Assembly: GCA_002352665.1 (NCBI GenBank)
Contig: DEIV01000106.1
Coordinates: forward strand, 1-10,842
Direction of reading: 5' to 3'
DNA from: Flavobacteriaceae bacterium UBA2765
GTDB lineage: Bacteria; Bacteroidota; Bacteroidia; Flavobacteriales; Flavobacteriaceae
Length of the DNA stretch: 10,842 bases
Shown here: one piece after another, positions 1-7,074 of the stretch
How the letters are laid out: each line of letters opens with the position of its first letter
How positions within the stretch are numbered: position 1 is the first letter of the stretch
The notes under the pieces: generated by a model
Databases searched by the model: none
Told to the model about the DNA's origin: nothing
The model's input: the letters and a program-made list of their open reading frames with translations, nothing else
Program-made: the position numbers and the translations under genes

Positions 1-761
1 CTCATCCAAATGGTATTGGCTCCGGTAGGTATTTGCGGATTGTCTGATAACCAATCAATTTCGTGTCCGGACACTCTATTTTCAAAGCCTCCTTTTTGTG
101 TGTTGGCCAGTGCTACATTTAATTGCCCGGGTAAATCAATTATCTTAATATTAACATCATTGCTATAACCACAAGCACTTAATGCAAATTTACCGGTATT
201 TCCACCTATATCAAAAATTGTTTTTGGATTGTTTCTAAAGACAATTTCTAAAGCATCATTAAAAACTCCATCAGAATAATGGTGATCGAATTCAAACCAA
301 GATTTTTTTATTTCAGGAGGTAAAGCCGATAGACCTTCATAAATAGTATTCCAATTTCCTAATTCCTTTAACCCTTCGGGTTTTTCATTTTTTACAGCAT
401 CATTTAAATGATATAAACCTTTATAACAAACATCATTGGTAAAATTTATATTTACATTAACTGTCTCATGGGCATTTAAGAAATAACCTACTTTGGTTAT
501 CTCATATTTACCATTTATATTTTTAAAAACAATATCAGAACTTTCAGCTATTTCTAACAATACACCAATGCCGTATTTACTAACTGATAATTCTTTAGCA
601 ATATCCTCTGTAGAAATACCTCCTTTTTTTCTCTTGTCAAAGATCAAGTCTAAAACGCCTAGTTTTCTAAGTGAAACGGTAGTTTGAAATATAAATGGAG
701 CAAAAGCTATTTTTTGAGCTTCTTCTAATGCTTCTATAGCTTTTAATGGTTTTCTTGACAT
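1..761 (-). CDS. SAM-dependent O-methyltransferase family protein (3' end outside window)
   Basis: The reading frame is open from an ATG at 761-759 to the left edge, giving 253 complete codons with no stop, so the C-terminal part is missing. Residues about 15-100 look like the winged-helix dimerisation domain of plant-type O-methyltransferases (Methyltransf_2 family): a helical start, then a helix-turn-helix-like stretch around residues 49-72 ending in a short beta wing (residues 84-90). The SAM-binding fold begins with motif I, DIGGNTGKF, at residues 184-192, and an acidic residue at the end of the second strand (D209 in IIDLPGQL) should contact the SAM ribose. The family transfers methyl groups from SAM to oxygen or carbon of small aromatic or polyketide substrates in the cytoplasm. 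Next to a flexirubin/DAR operon on the same strand, ring or hydroxyl methylation of the pigment is the likely role, by inference. Family call is firm; substrate is not. Confidence 0.88.
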   Translation of the reverse strand, partial: MSRKPLKAIEALEEAQKIAFAPFIFQTTVSLRKLGVLDLIFDKRKKGGISTEDIAKELSVSKYGIGVLLEIAESSDIVFKNINGKYEITKVGYFLNAHETVNVNINFTNDVCYKGLYHLNDAVKNEKPEGLKELGNWNTIYEGLSALPPEIKKSWFEFDHHYSDGVFNDALEIVFRNNPKTIFDIGGNTGKFALSACGYSNDVNIKIIDLPGQLNVALANTQKGGFENRVSGHEIDWLSDNPQIPTGANTIWM

Positions 762-785
762 ACTTATTTTGGTTAATTGATCCGC

Positions 786-793
786 CAAATTTA
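786..793 (-). promoter_or_regulatory. Candidate Bacteroidota -7 promoter element for the methyltransferase
   Basis: Read on the minus strand this is TAAATTTG, an exact match to the Bacteroidota -7 consensus TAnnTTTG, ending 24 nt before the methyltransferase ATG. That would give a short leader of roughly 15-20 nt. I see no good TTG -33 element at the usual distance upstream, so the assignment rests on one element and position only. Confidence 0.35.
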
Positions 794-1015
794 AGCGTTA
801 TATAATGGTTTTACTATAAATTTAATGGATTTATAAATATTTTCAACTTATTTGTGTACTATATTGATCTGATGCTTGATATTAGCATATTATACATTCA
901 TAATTACAAATCGCCTCGGCTTTGGTTAGTACGGGGTTAAAAAGCAATTAGTTTCTGATTAAGCACTTAGCCTAGCCAAAACTTTTTATTTTGTTTTATC
1001 TTTTTTATTATAAAG

Positions 1016-1035
1016 CCAAATCAAAAAAGATTTGG
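1016..1035 (-). terminator. Hairpin 3' of the beta-lactamase gene, possible weak terminator
   Basis: Read on the minus strand, CCAAATC pairs with GATTTGG around a loop of six T, giving a perfect 7-bp stem about 70 nt after the beta-lactamase stop codon. The sequence after it (CTTTATAATA) is only moderately T-rich and the stem is A/T-heavy, so it would be a weak intrinsic terminator. It may instead be part of the repeat structure described for this intergenic region. Confidence 0.35.
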
Positions 1036-1043
1036 TGGACTTA

Positions 1044-1059
1044 GTTTAAAGCTCTAAAC
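1044..1059. repeat. 16-nt near-perfect palindrome
   Basis: GTTTAAAGCTCTAAAC reads nearly the same on both strands: seven of eight base pairs match (one A-C mismatch). It lies between the hairpin at 1016-1035 and the repeat at 1065-1074, within the structured block on the 3' side of the beta-lactamase. No specific function can be assigned. Confidence 0.45.
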
Positions 1060-1096
1060 CTTAGGTTAAGCACCAAAATCTGTATTAATAGCTATT

Positions 1097-1105
1097 GTTA
1101 GCACC
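1097..1105 (+). repeat. Inverted repeat, left copy flanking the beta-lactamase gene
   Basis: GTTAGCACC here is the exact reverse complement of 1957-1965. This copy ends one base before the beta-lactamase stop codon (1107-1109). With the right copy lying 10 nt upstream of the start codon, the pair brackets the coding sequence almost without spare bases, as in a one-gene cassette. Confidence 0.6.
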
Positions 1106-1106
1106 T

Positions 1107-1946
1107 TTATTTTAATATTCTCATTTGTTCAAACGCCTTATAAGTCACATTTTTCCTAATCATTGGAAACATTTTCATATCAAATTGTTCTTTAGGCTCA
1201 ACGTTTGTAGCAAAAAAATATGATTTATTTTTGTATTGAATATAACCTACAAACCAGCCATTGTTATTTCCATTTCTGATTGACCAGCCTGTTTTTCCAC
1301 TAAGTTTGTACTCATTACCTTCCTCAATTACCATCATTCTTTTCATTATTCTCTCAGTCCGTTCAGAAATTGGTAGCTCAGATGTATAGAATCTCTTTAA
1401 AAAATCTATTTGTTGAAATTGATTAATTCGGGATTTTCCTTCAAGCCAGAACAGATCAATGTTAGTTGAATCAACTATCATATTCCCATATTCAAGTTTA
1501 TCCAAAAATTCGTTCATTCTTTTTGTTCCAATCTTTCTAGCTACCTCTTGATAACAAGGTACACATGAAAAATGAAAAGCATCTTTAAAGATTAAATCTT
1601 GTTCCCAGTTTTTAAATCTTCTTTTTTCTCCATTCCATATGAAAAATGTACTCTCGTTTTCAATAGCTCCTGTTTCAAGTGCTATAATTGAATTAGCTAT
1701 TTTGAATGTAGAAGCTGGTAAATTCCCTTTTTTAGCCCATTGAAAGTCATTCGAATAGTACTTGTCTTCTTCAAGATTGTAGATTAAAATTGCACCTTCA
1801 ACATTTGCAGAATCAATAATTGTTTTAAATTCCGGAACCACTATTTCACGCTTTGTTACGTTATCTTGATTTTTATCAGAAGTGGACTTCTTACCTGTAC
1901 AGGAAAAGAATAGAATTAATATTGATGTGAAGTAATATATTTTCAT
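1107..1946 (-). CDS. Class D (OXA-type) serine beta-lactamase, lipoprotein
   Basis: The 279-aa product carries all the class D hallmarks in order: STFK at residues 79-82 (nucleophile Ser79, Lys82 normally carboxylated), the S-x-V motif SCV at 127-129, YGN at 153-155, a conserved WLEG tryptophan at 168, and KTG at 218-220. The family hydrolyses the amide of penicillins, sometimes also cephalosporins or carbapenems, in the periplasm. The N-terminus (residues 1-15, hydrophobic, followed by Cys16 in FFSC) resembles a lipoprotein signal peptide with an imperfect lipobox, so membrane anchoring is likely. The length is normal and no key residue is missing. The start ATG (1946-1944) lies 10 nt inside a 9-bp inverted repeat whose partner abuts the stop codon. 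It has no evident link to the pigment genes and looks inserted between them. Class is secure; substrate range cannot be read from sequence. Confidence 0.95.
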   Translation of the reverse strand: MKIYYFTSILILFFSCTGKKSTSDKNQDNVTKREIVVPEFKTIIDSANVEGAILIYNLEEDKYYSNDFQWAKKGNLPASTFKIANSIIALETGAIENESTFFIWNGEKRRFKNWEQDLIFKDAFHFSCVPCYQEVARKIGTKRMNEFLDKLEYGNMIVDSTNIDLFWLEGKSRINQFQQIDFLKRFYTSELPISERTERIMKRMMVIEEGNEYKLSGKTGWSIRNGNNNGWFVGYIQYKNKSYFFATNVEPKEQFDMKMFPMIRKNVTYKAFEQMRILK

Positions 1947-1956
1947 TTTTTCTATT

Positions 1957-1965
1957 GGTGCTAAC
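1957..1965 (+). repeat. Inverted repeat, right copy flanking the beta-lactamase gene
   Basis: GGTGCTAAC here is the exact reverse complement of 1097-1105. The similarity continues loosely outward: the three bases after it (TAT, against AAT in the partner read on the other strand) agree at two of three positions. It sits 10 nt upstream of the beta-lactamase start codon, leaving almost no room for a ribosome binding site and placing the promoter, if present, outside the repeat. Confidence 0.6.
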
Positions 1966-2064
1966 TATACAATACTTTCAAAATATTTGATCTTATTGTT
2001 TTAAGTTTTTTTAAATGAGTTTCTAAGGTTAAAATCATAACAGTATTTATATTTTATCATTGCA

Positions 2065-3213
2065 TTATTCCATTACTTTTTTAAATATTACTGCTGTATT
2101 ACAACCTCCAAAACCAGATGCTATTTTTAAAAAATACTGTAACGTTTTAGCTGTTGTTTTTTCAATAACATTTATAGATTCTGAAACTCCTAATTCATCA
2201 AAACCATAAGAGGCATATAAGGTATTATGGTACAGAGATTGCATACCAATAATAGTCTCTAACAATCCTGAAGCACCTAATGTGTGTCCGTAATAACCCT
2301 TTAAGCTATTAAGCGGTACTTCGGCTAAATCCATTCTATTGATAGCAATCGCCTCCATTTCATCATTATAATTAGTAGCCGTACCATGTGCTGAAATATA
2401 GTCAATGGTATCCGTTTTAATACCTGCTTCTTGAAATGCTGATGCCATACTTCTATATAATCCTTCTCCTGTCCTCGATGGACCGGAAATATGATTGGCA
2501 TCATTACACGAGGCATCTCCTAAAATTTGAACAGCATCTTCACTAATGTTTGTTGATGTAGAGGTTACCAAAACAGAAGCTGCCGCTTCACCTATATTAA
2601 TACCAGTTCTATGTTTTGAAAATGGCTTACATGGTGCATTACTAATGGCTTGAAACGATTGAAATCCTGATAAAATAAACTCAGAAACCACATCACCACT
2701 AAGCACTAAAACATGATCATAAAGTTCACTATCTATCAATTTTTTAGCTACGGAAACTGCCAAAACACCTGAAACGCAAGCATTAGAAATTACAACTGCT
2801 TCATTTTGAATTCCAAAAAAAAGCTGAATTTGTTTTCCTAATTCGGATAGATAGGCTCTTTCACTTGCAAATTTTGAATTTTCGTCTAATACATCAACAT
2901 TCCCTTTAGTAGTAGAAATAACAAGTCCTGTTTTATGATCTAAAGGTACCTGAGATTGATTAATAACATCGCTTAAAGACAAAATCATCATTTTCTCCAG
3001 ACGTGTGTATTTTATTGGATCACCAATTTTTTCAAAACTGGCATCTAGTTGATCAGTATCAATTAAAGAAGAGAAAAATGGTTGTTGTAATAAGTGTTTG
3101 TCATTTACCTTTTTTATACCGGAAATCTCTTTTGAGATGTTTTCAATATTAGCATTCGTATTAAAACCTAAAGCAGAAATTATATTGTTATATGTTACAA
3201 ATACTTGTTTCAT
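2065..3213 (-). CDS. FabF-like beta-ketoacyl-ACP synthase
   Basis: This condensing enzyme should elongate ACP-bound acyl or aryl-polyene chains with malonyl-ACP in the cytoplasm. The 382-aa protein has the complete KAS I/II triad: Cys146 in NACVSG, His276 in SAHGTATNYND and His310 in YYGHTLGASG, with Lys305 in the LKG stretch just before it. It is thus a catalytic ketosynthase and not a chain-length factor, in which the Cys is usually replaced. It is a little shorter than typical FabF (about 410 aa). The ATG at 3213-3211 overlaps the TGA of the thioesterase gene by 4 nt. Aryl-polyene and flexirubin clusters usually carry two or three such ketosynthases; only this one is in the window. An ordinary housekeeping FabF role is unlikely given the neighbours. 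Confidence 0.92.
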   Translation of the reverse strand: MKQVFVTYNNIISALGFNTNANIENISKEISGIKKVNDKHLLQQPFFSSLIDTDQLDASFEKIGDPIKYTRLEKMMILSLSDVINQSQVPLDHKTGLVISTTKGNVDVLDENSKFASERAYLSELGKQIQLFFGIQNEAVVISNACVSGVLAVSVAKKLIDSELYDHVLVLSGDVVSEFILSGFQSFQAISNAPCKPFSKHRTGINIGEAAASVLVTSTSTNISEDAVQILGDASCNDANHISGPSRTGEGLYRSMASAFQEAGIKTDTIDYISAHGTATNYNDEMEAIAINRMDLAEVPLNSLKGYYGHTLGASGLLETIIGMQSLYHNTLYASYGFDELGVSESINVIEKTTAKTLQYFLKIASGFGGCNTAVIFKKVME

Positions 3214-3632
3214 GCTTCAATCAATCCAACACTTTGTTTCCAATCTTTGAAAAATTGGGGGGTTGTTAAGGATAGTTCTCCCTCATTATTGGTGAAAACC
3301 TGTATGGTTTCACCGGTACAAACCAATGCACCTTGTGGGTTAAAAATTTTATATACAAAAATCATTTTTGCAGCTGGAGAGTCTATAAAAGTGGTTTCAA
3401 TACTGGCAATATCACCATATTTTAATGGCAATTTATGCTCGCAAGTAGATTTAACTATTGGCGTAGCATAACCTTGAGATTTAACATCTAAATATGATAT
3501 TCCATGTGACATTCCAAAGGCCTCTCTACCATCTTCAAAATAAGTGATATAATTACCATGCCAAACAATCCCTAATGGATCTGTCTCGTTAAACCGCACA
3601 CGTATTTCTGATGTATAACTAATCTTTTTCAT
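3210..3632 (-). CDS. Hotdog-fold acyl-CoA/acyl-ACP thioesterase (4HBT/YbgC type)
   Basis: A 140-aa single hotdog domain with the classic 4HBT signature at its start: RFNETDPLGIVWHGNY, where Asp18 is the expected catalytic acid, followed by His25, Tyr28 and YFEDGRE. The family hydrolyses acyl-CoA or acyl-ACP thioesters. A thioesterase of this kind is a standard member of aryl-polyene clusters, where it is thought to release or proofread ACP-bound chains. The frame extends two codons further to a TTG at 3638, but that overlaps the permease stop. The ATG at 3632-3630, 2 nt after the permease TGA, gives the better start (MKKISYT...). Its stop overlaps the ketosynthase ATG by 4 nt. Enzyme class is firm; the substrate is inferred from context. 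Confidence 0.9.
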   Translation of the reverse strand: MKKISYTSEIRVRFNETDPLGIVWHGNYITYFEDGREAFGMSHGISYLDVKSQGYATPIVKSTCEHKLPLKYGDIASIETTFIDSPAAKMIFVYKIFNPQGALVCTGETIQVFTNNEGELSLTTPQFFKDWKQSVGLIEA

Positions 3633-3634
3633 AC

Positions 3635-4921
3635 TCAAACTGCTCTTTTCTTTTGATCATAAATTATTGAAATAATCGTGGTTACTATAAAAAATAGTAA
3701 AAGTAATCCTATTTCAGGTAAAATCTCTATAATACCACCGTCACGCAAAAATACATCGTAAAATGCATTTAATCCCCAATTCATTGGAGATAAATTTGAA
3801 ACCCATTGTATAAATTTTGGCATTATAAATACGGGCACCCAAACACCACCTATCGCTGCTAATATAACCACGGCTGTCGCTCCGAAAGGAGCAGATTGCT
3901 CAGGTGTTGTAGCCAAGGTACCTAATAATATACCAAAACCAATAGCTGCTAATCCTGAAAATAATGCAACAACACAAAGTGTTATAAAATTACTACCAAC
4001 CGTCAATGCGGGCAGCCCTAAATATGGTAATACAAATACACCTACTGCCAACATCAATAAAAATTGAATCATACAAACTATAAGATAGGTAATGGCCTTA
4101 CCTCCCAATACGGTCAAATATGAAACTGGATTTGTTCTCAAACGCACAAAAGTACCTTGATTTTTTTCTTTTACTATATTGATAGAAAGTGGAATTACAA
4201 TGAAGAAAATTGCAAATAACGTCCAAGCAGGCACATTATGTTGGGTAGAGTTAGGGATAATTTCTGCTATTCCTTGTTTGGGATTTATTTCTTTAAAGGA
4301 AACAAAATTATTTTCTTCCAATAAAGGATTACTGTCAGATTCGTCATCACTTAATTCCTTTTGAAAAGCTTCATAAATAGATTTCGATTCAATTTTTGAA
4401 ATCATTTTATCTATATTGTTCATCACCGCATTTTTAAAAGAATGCTGTACAGCCGGGTCAAAATATAAGTTAATTTGCTTAGACAATATGGGTTTATTAT
4501 AATTTACCGTGTCTTCTTCCACGCCAAATTCGCTTAATATTTTAGCTACATTCTGATCGACTTTCTTTTGTAACTCAACACTTAAATTATTCGGAATCAC
4601 CACTGCTAATTGATATTTACCACTTAGTACAGCGGCTTTAGCACTGGTCTCTGTAAATGTTGTTTGATCAAGTTTGGTTACAACTTCAAATGTATTGCTT
4701 TTGCTAAGGTTTTCAAATATACTATTAGAAATATCTCCTTTATCATTGTCTACAAAAAGTATAGGTACTTTAGCATTATTTATGGTTTTAAAAGAACTAT
4801 CCTGAATTAAAGTTATGGTAATAATTAAAACTAAAGGCATTACAAAAAGAATGACCAATCCGCCCATATCTCTAGAGAGTAACAGCATTTCTTTATATGT
4901 AGAGTTTAGTAATTTACGCAT
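3635..4921 (-). CDS. ABC-2 type transporter permease
   Basis: The 428-aa inner-membrane protein has the ABC2_membrane_3 layout. There is one membrane segment near residues 20-40, then a large soluble loop of about 190 residues (42-230) predicted outside the cytoplasm. Five further membrane segments follow at about 232-250, 278-300, 310-335, 345-366 and 400-421. The stretch KEKNQGTFVRLRTNP after the second segment is the usual cytoplasmic coupling region of this family. It overlaps the upstream ATPase gene by 8 nt, so the two almost certainly form one transporter, probably as a 2+2 complex. Exporting the pigment, its lipid-like DAR part or a precursor is the likely job by context; sequence alone does not give the substrate. 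Confidence 0.93.
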   Translation of the reverse strand: MRKLLNSTYKEMLLLSRDMGGLVILFVMPLVLIITITLIQDSSFKTINNAKVPILFVDNDKGDISNSIFENLSKSNTFEVVTKLDQTTFTETSAKAAVLSGKYQLAVVIPNNLSVELQKKVDQNVAKILSEFGVEEDTVNYNKPILSKQINLYFDPAVQHSFKNAVMNNIDKMISKIESKSIYEAFQKELSDDESDSNPLLEENNFVSFKEINPKQGIAEIIPNSTQHNVPAWTLFAIFFIVIPLSINIVKEKNQGTFVRLRTNPVSYLTVLGGKAITYLIVCMIQFLLMLAVGVFVLPYLGLPALTVGSNFITLCVVALFSGLAAIGFGILLGTLATTPEQSAPFGATAVVILAAIGGVWVPVFIMPKFIQWVSNLSPMNWGLNAFYDVFLRDGGIIEILPEIGLLLLFFIVTTIISIIYDQKKRAV

Positions 4922-5669
4922 AGTCTCTTAAAGCTAAACCCGTTAAAGCTATAAAAACTTCTTCTAAATTATGGGCTTTATCAGTATTCTTAATGAGCAT
5001 TTCAGGTGTACCCGTTGTTATAATTGATCCTTTATCTATAATAGACACATTAGTACAAAATTCTTGGGCTTCTGTTAAATGGTGAGAAGTATAAATTATG
5101 GTTGTGCCCTTTTTATTCAACATTTTTAAATGCTCTATAATGGCATTTTTTGATTGTACATCAACGCCAACTGTAGGTTCATCTAAAAATAATATACTGG
5201 GTTGATGTAAAATTCCTGCTATCAAATTAACTCTTCGTTTCATACCACCCGAAAAAGTACCTATCTTTTTGTGAGCAAAGTTTGTCAATCCCAAATACTC
5301 AAGACTTTCAGCTACTTTTGCCTTTAGTATTGAACCATACAAACCATACATTGCTCCAAAATACATTAAATTTTCATGTGCAGTTAAAGTTGGATATAAG
5401 GCATATTCTTGTGGCACAACACCAATGGATTGCTTAATTTTTGTTGCATTTTTTTTAAATGATAATCCATTGATTTCTATTTGACCCGAAGTCGGTTTAA
5501 GCAATCCACAAAGCATAGAAATTAAGGTAGTTTTTCCGGCTCCATTTGGTCCTAACAATCCATAAATTTCACCTTGTGTAATTTCTAAATTCAATTGTTG
5601 TATAGCATAGAAATCGGCTTCCTTATACTTTTTGGATACGTTTTCAATATGGATTACCACAGCATTCAT
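4914..5669 (-). CDS. ABC transporter ATP-binding protein
   Basis: A complete 251-aa nucleotide-binding subunit. Walker A is GPNGAGKTT at residues 40-48, the Q-loop glutamine is Gln87 in VVPQEY, and the ABC signature begins at Ser140 (SGGMKRR). Walker B is ILFLDEP at 159-165 with catalytic Glu164, and the switch histidine is His196 in YTSHH. The closest general type is the ABC-2 export ATPase group (CcmA/DrrA-like). It powers the permease encoded directly downstream, with an 8-nt gene overlap. Its ATG overlaps the TGA of the BtrH-like gene by 4 nt (ATGA), suggesting coupled translation. All motifs are intact. Confidence 0.96.
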   Translation of the reverse strand: MNAVVIHIENVSKKYKEADFYAIQQLNLEITQGEIYGLLGPNGAGKTTLISMLCGLLKPTSGQIEINGLSFKKNATKIKQSIGVVPQEYALYPTLTAHENLMYFGAMYGLYGSILKAKVAESLEYLGLTNFAHKKIGTFSGGMKRRVNLIAGILHQPSILFLDEPTVGVDVQSKNAIIEHLKMLNKKGTTIIYTSHHLTEAQEFCTNVSIIDKGSIITTGTPEMLIKNTDKAHNLEEVFIALTGLALRDYA

Positions 5670-6661
5670 ATAGATTTTCTTAATTTTTTAAAGAAAACCT
5701 CTTCTCTATTTGACAATTCCACCAATTGATCGGCTACTTTATTATAAGCGTCTAATTTAGAACTTCTATTTTTATAAATTCTAGAAGCATCAATGGCAAA
5801 ATCTCTCCATAAATTACCAATTTCAGTGATTTCAATCGATAGATCAGCCAATTTAGGATTCTTTAAAATAACAGAAGCTTCTTGTAAAAAAGCCCCATAT
5901 ATAAATCTAAAACCACCACCACCTGTTCCTATTTCCTCTTGCATTCTCACAATTTGACCTAAATAATGATTTGCTACTTTTACCCCTTTTTTAACTGGCC
6001 ATTTTCGTATCAATCTAGCAATCATTCGCATACCTCTTATACCAACAATAGGCACAGGAGCCAACATATCTCTACAAGTACTTTTTATACCTTTCTTTAT
6101 GGCTTTTTCTAAATTTAACTTTTCCGGGTATTCAATTGGATAATACATGTGCCCTTTTGGAGCAAATGCACCTTTAGCAAAACGTACTCTCTCTAGCTCT
6201 TTTTCTGTTAAAGTAGTGGTAGTTTCCATGACTGGATCACTGACTAGATAAGTATCATTTTCTTTGCCATAGACTACCATATTATGAGCATTAAAATGAA
6301 AACGATATTCGTCCGGGAAATATGACAAATGATATACGCCTACTTGCAAACCTACAGGATTGTTATTTTTTAATTCACTATCCAATACCTGTTGGGCCTT
6401 TTCTTCATTTTTAAATTTATATCTTTTTATTTTTATGTTGAGCCTTTTGGCAAAACGCTTGAAAATAAACCCCGGCATTGGTCTAAAACTAATGGCAGGT
6501 GCATGATTTACCATTAAAAATGGTATGTATACAAAAAACAAGCCTGAACCAATACCGAAAACCATAGGTTCACTTATATCATGGCCTTTATGTTTTAATA
6601 AATTAGAAACTACACCATTTTCACAATGTGCTGATTGATGATGTGTAAAATCTATTTTCAT
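5666..6661 (-). CDS. BtrH N-terminal domain protein (papain-like acyltransferase candidate)
   Basis: Residues about 5-145 match the BtrH_N pattern, and the remainder (about 180-331) resembles the DUF4872-type helical C-terminal region found with it. A cysteine-protease-like triad can be picked out: Cys13 in HQSAHCENG, His126 in NAHNMVVYG and Asp142 in VSDPV. In butirosin biosynthesis BtrH transfers an acyl group from an acyl carrier protein onto an aminoglycoside, so the fold is used for ACP-to-acceptor acyl transfer. In a flexirubin-type cluster, where an aryl-polyene acid is esterified to a dialkylresorcinol, this makes it a candidate for the ester-forming step (inference). The frame could begin at a TTG at 6673 overlapping the previous gene. 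The ATG at 6661-6659, one base after that gene's TAG, is preferred and gives 331 aa. Family call is good; function is a hypothesis. Confidence 0.82.
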   Translation of the reverse strand: MKIDFTHHQSAHCENGVVSNLLKHKGHDISEPMVFGIGSGLFFVYIPFLMVNHAPAISFRPMPGFIFKRFAKRLNIKIKRYKFKNEEKAQQVLDSELKNNNPVGLQVGVYHLSYFPDEYRFHFNAHNMVVYGKENDTYLVSDPVMETTTTLTEKELERVRFAKGAFAPKGHMYYPIEYPEKLNLEKAIKKGIKSTCRDMLAPVPIVGIRGMRMIARLIRKWPVKKGVKVANHYLGQIVRMQEEIGTGGGGFRFIYGAFLQEASVILKNPKLADLSIEITEIGNLWRDFAIDASRIYKNRSSKLDAYNKVADQLVELSNREEVFFKKLRKSI

Positions 6662-6662
6662 G

Positions 6663-7064
6663 CTATAGTTCAATATCTTGTAATTGTGCTAAAGAAATAT
6701 CAAAAACACGGGCATATTTATTTAATTGTTTTTGACTTAACTTTTTAAAAACTGATGGTTTAAAATGTCTTTTTACGCGCCATTGCCACATGCCTACATA
6801 ACTTGCTAAAATAGGCAAATCCATTTTATGTAATTCCATATAATATTCTATAGGACTCGTCTTTTTATTTAAAACATTATTTTTTGCTATTGCTATCCTT
6901 TCATTAATCTCTTTGATGGCATTATTTAAGGCAATAGTTTTAGGGTCCCACCCAGAACTGTTGGCTGTTATATAGGCTCCATTTTCATCAACCGCATAAC
7001 AGAGCTCTCTAAAGTTAGCTGACTCTAGATTACTTTTGTCTTGTGGTACCTCACTCTTTTTCAT
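6663..7064 (-). CDS. Uncharacterised 133-aa protein with HTH-like C-terminus
   Basis: I do not recognise a named family. The N-terminal half contains CYAVDENGAYITANSSGWDPK (residues 22-42, written here as the short blocks CYAVDENG and NSSGWDPK), which looks like a small beta unit, followed by a long charged helix (about 43-65). The C-terminal third (about 79-131) has a helix-turn-helix-like rhythm. LPILASYVGMWQWRVKRH looks like two helices with an aromatic turn, and a final amphipathic stretch ends in ISLAQLQDI, as in XRE-type domains. There is no signal peptide or membrane segment, so it is probably cytoplasmic. It sits 10 nt after the second dehydratase and 1 nt before the BtrH-like gene, so it is likely made together with them. 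It could be a pathway regulator or a partner protein of the BtrH-like enzyme; neither is shown. Confidence 0.75.
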   Translation of the reverse strand: MKKSEVPQDKSNLESANFRELCYAVDENGAYITANSSGWDPKTIALNNAIKEINERIAIAKNNVLNKKTSPIEYYMELHKMDLPILASYVGMWQWRVKRHFKPSVFKKLSQKQLNKYARVFDISLAQLQDIEL

Positions 7065-7074
7065 AATACAATTA

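Larger units (their letters stand above)
762..1106. other. 345-nt intergenic region with structured repeats
   Basis: No credible coding frame was found. The left part (762-900) is AT-rich leader and promoter sequence for the methyltransferase. The right part (about 911-1105) is unusually rich in self-complementary and repeated motifs. A 7-bp stem with a 6-nt loop lies at 1016-1035, and a 16-nt palindrome with one mismatched pair at 1044-1059. A long-range pairing joins 921-929 with 972-980 (nine pairs, one of them G-T). The motif GTTAGCACC or a close variant recurs at 925-932 (GTTAGTAC), 1065-1074 (GTTAAGCACC) and 1097-1105, with ATTAAGCAC at 958-966. The pattern suggests a mobile or recombination-related structure belonging to the beta-lactamase gene rather than ordinary spacer. 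Confidence 0.5.

Noticed and set aside
493..687. 64-codon plus-strand open frame
   Set aside because: It lies wholly antisense to the methyltransferase, whose frame has clear family motifs; the translation shows no domain-like pattern.
911..1105. Integron attC site
   Set aside because: The repeats resemble one in spirit, but the GTTRRRY/RYYYAAC core boxes are not matched, the orientation of the outer motif is wrong, and no integrase gene is in view.
1979..1985. TATTTTG on the minus strand as a promoter for the beta-lactamase
   Set aside because: It is one base short of the TAnnTTTG spacing and no -33 TTG was found at the right distance; not strong enough to list as a feature.
2325..2516. 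63-codon minus-strand open frame
   Set aside because: Alternative frame inside the ketosynthase, which has an intact catalytic triad across the same bases.
3205..3471. 88-codon plus-strand open frame
   Set aside because: Antisense to the thioesterase gene; no initiation signal or recognisable motif.
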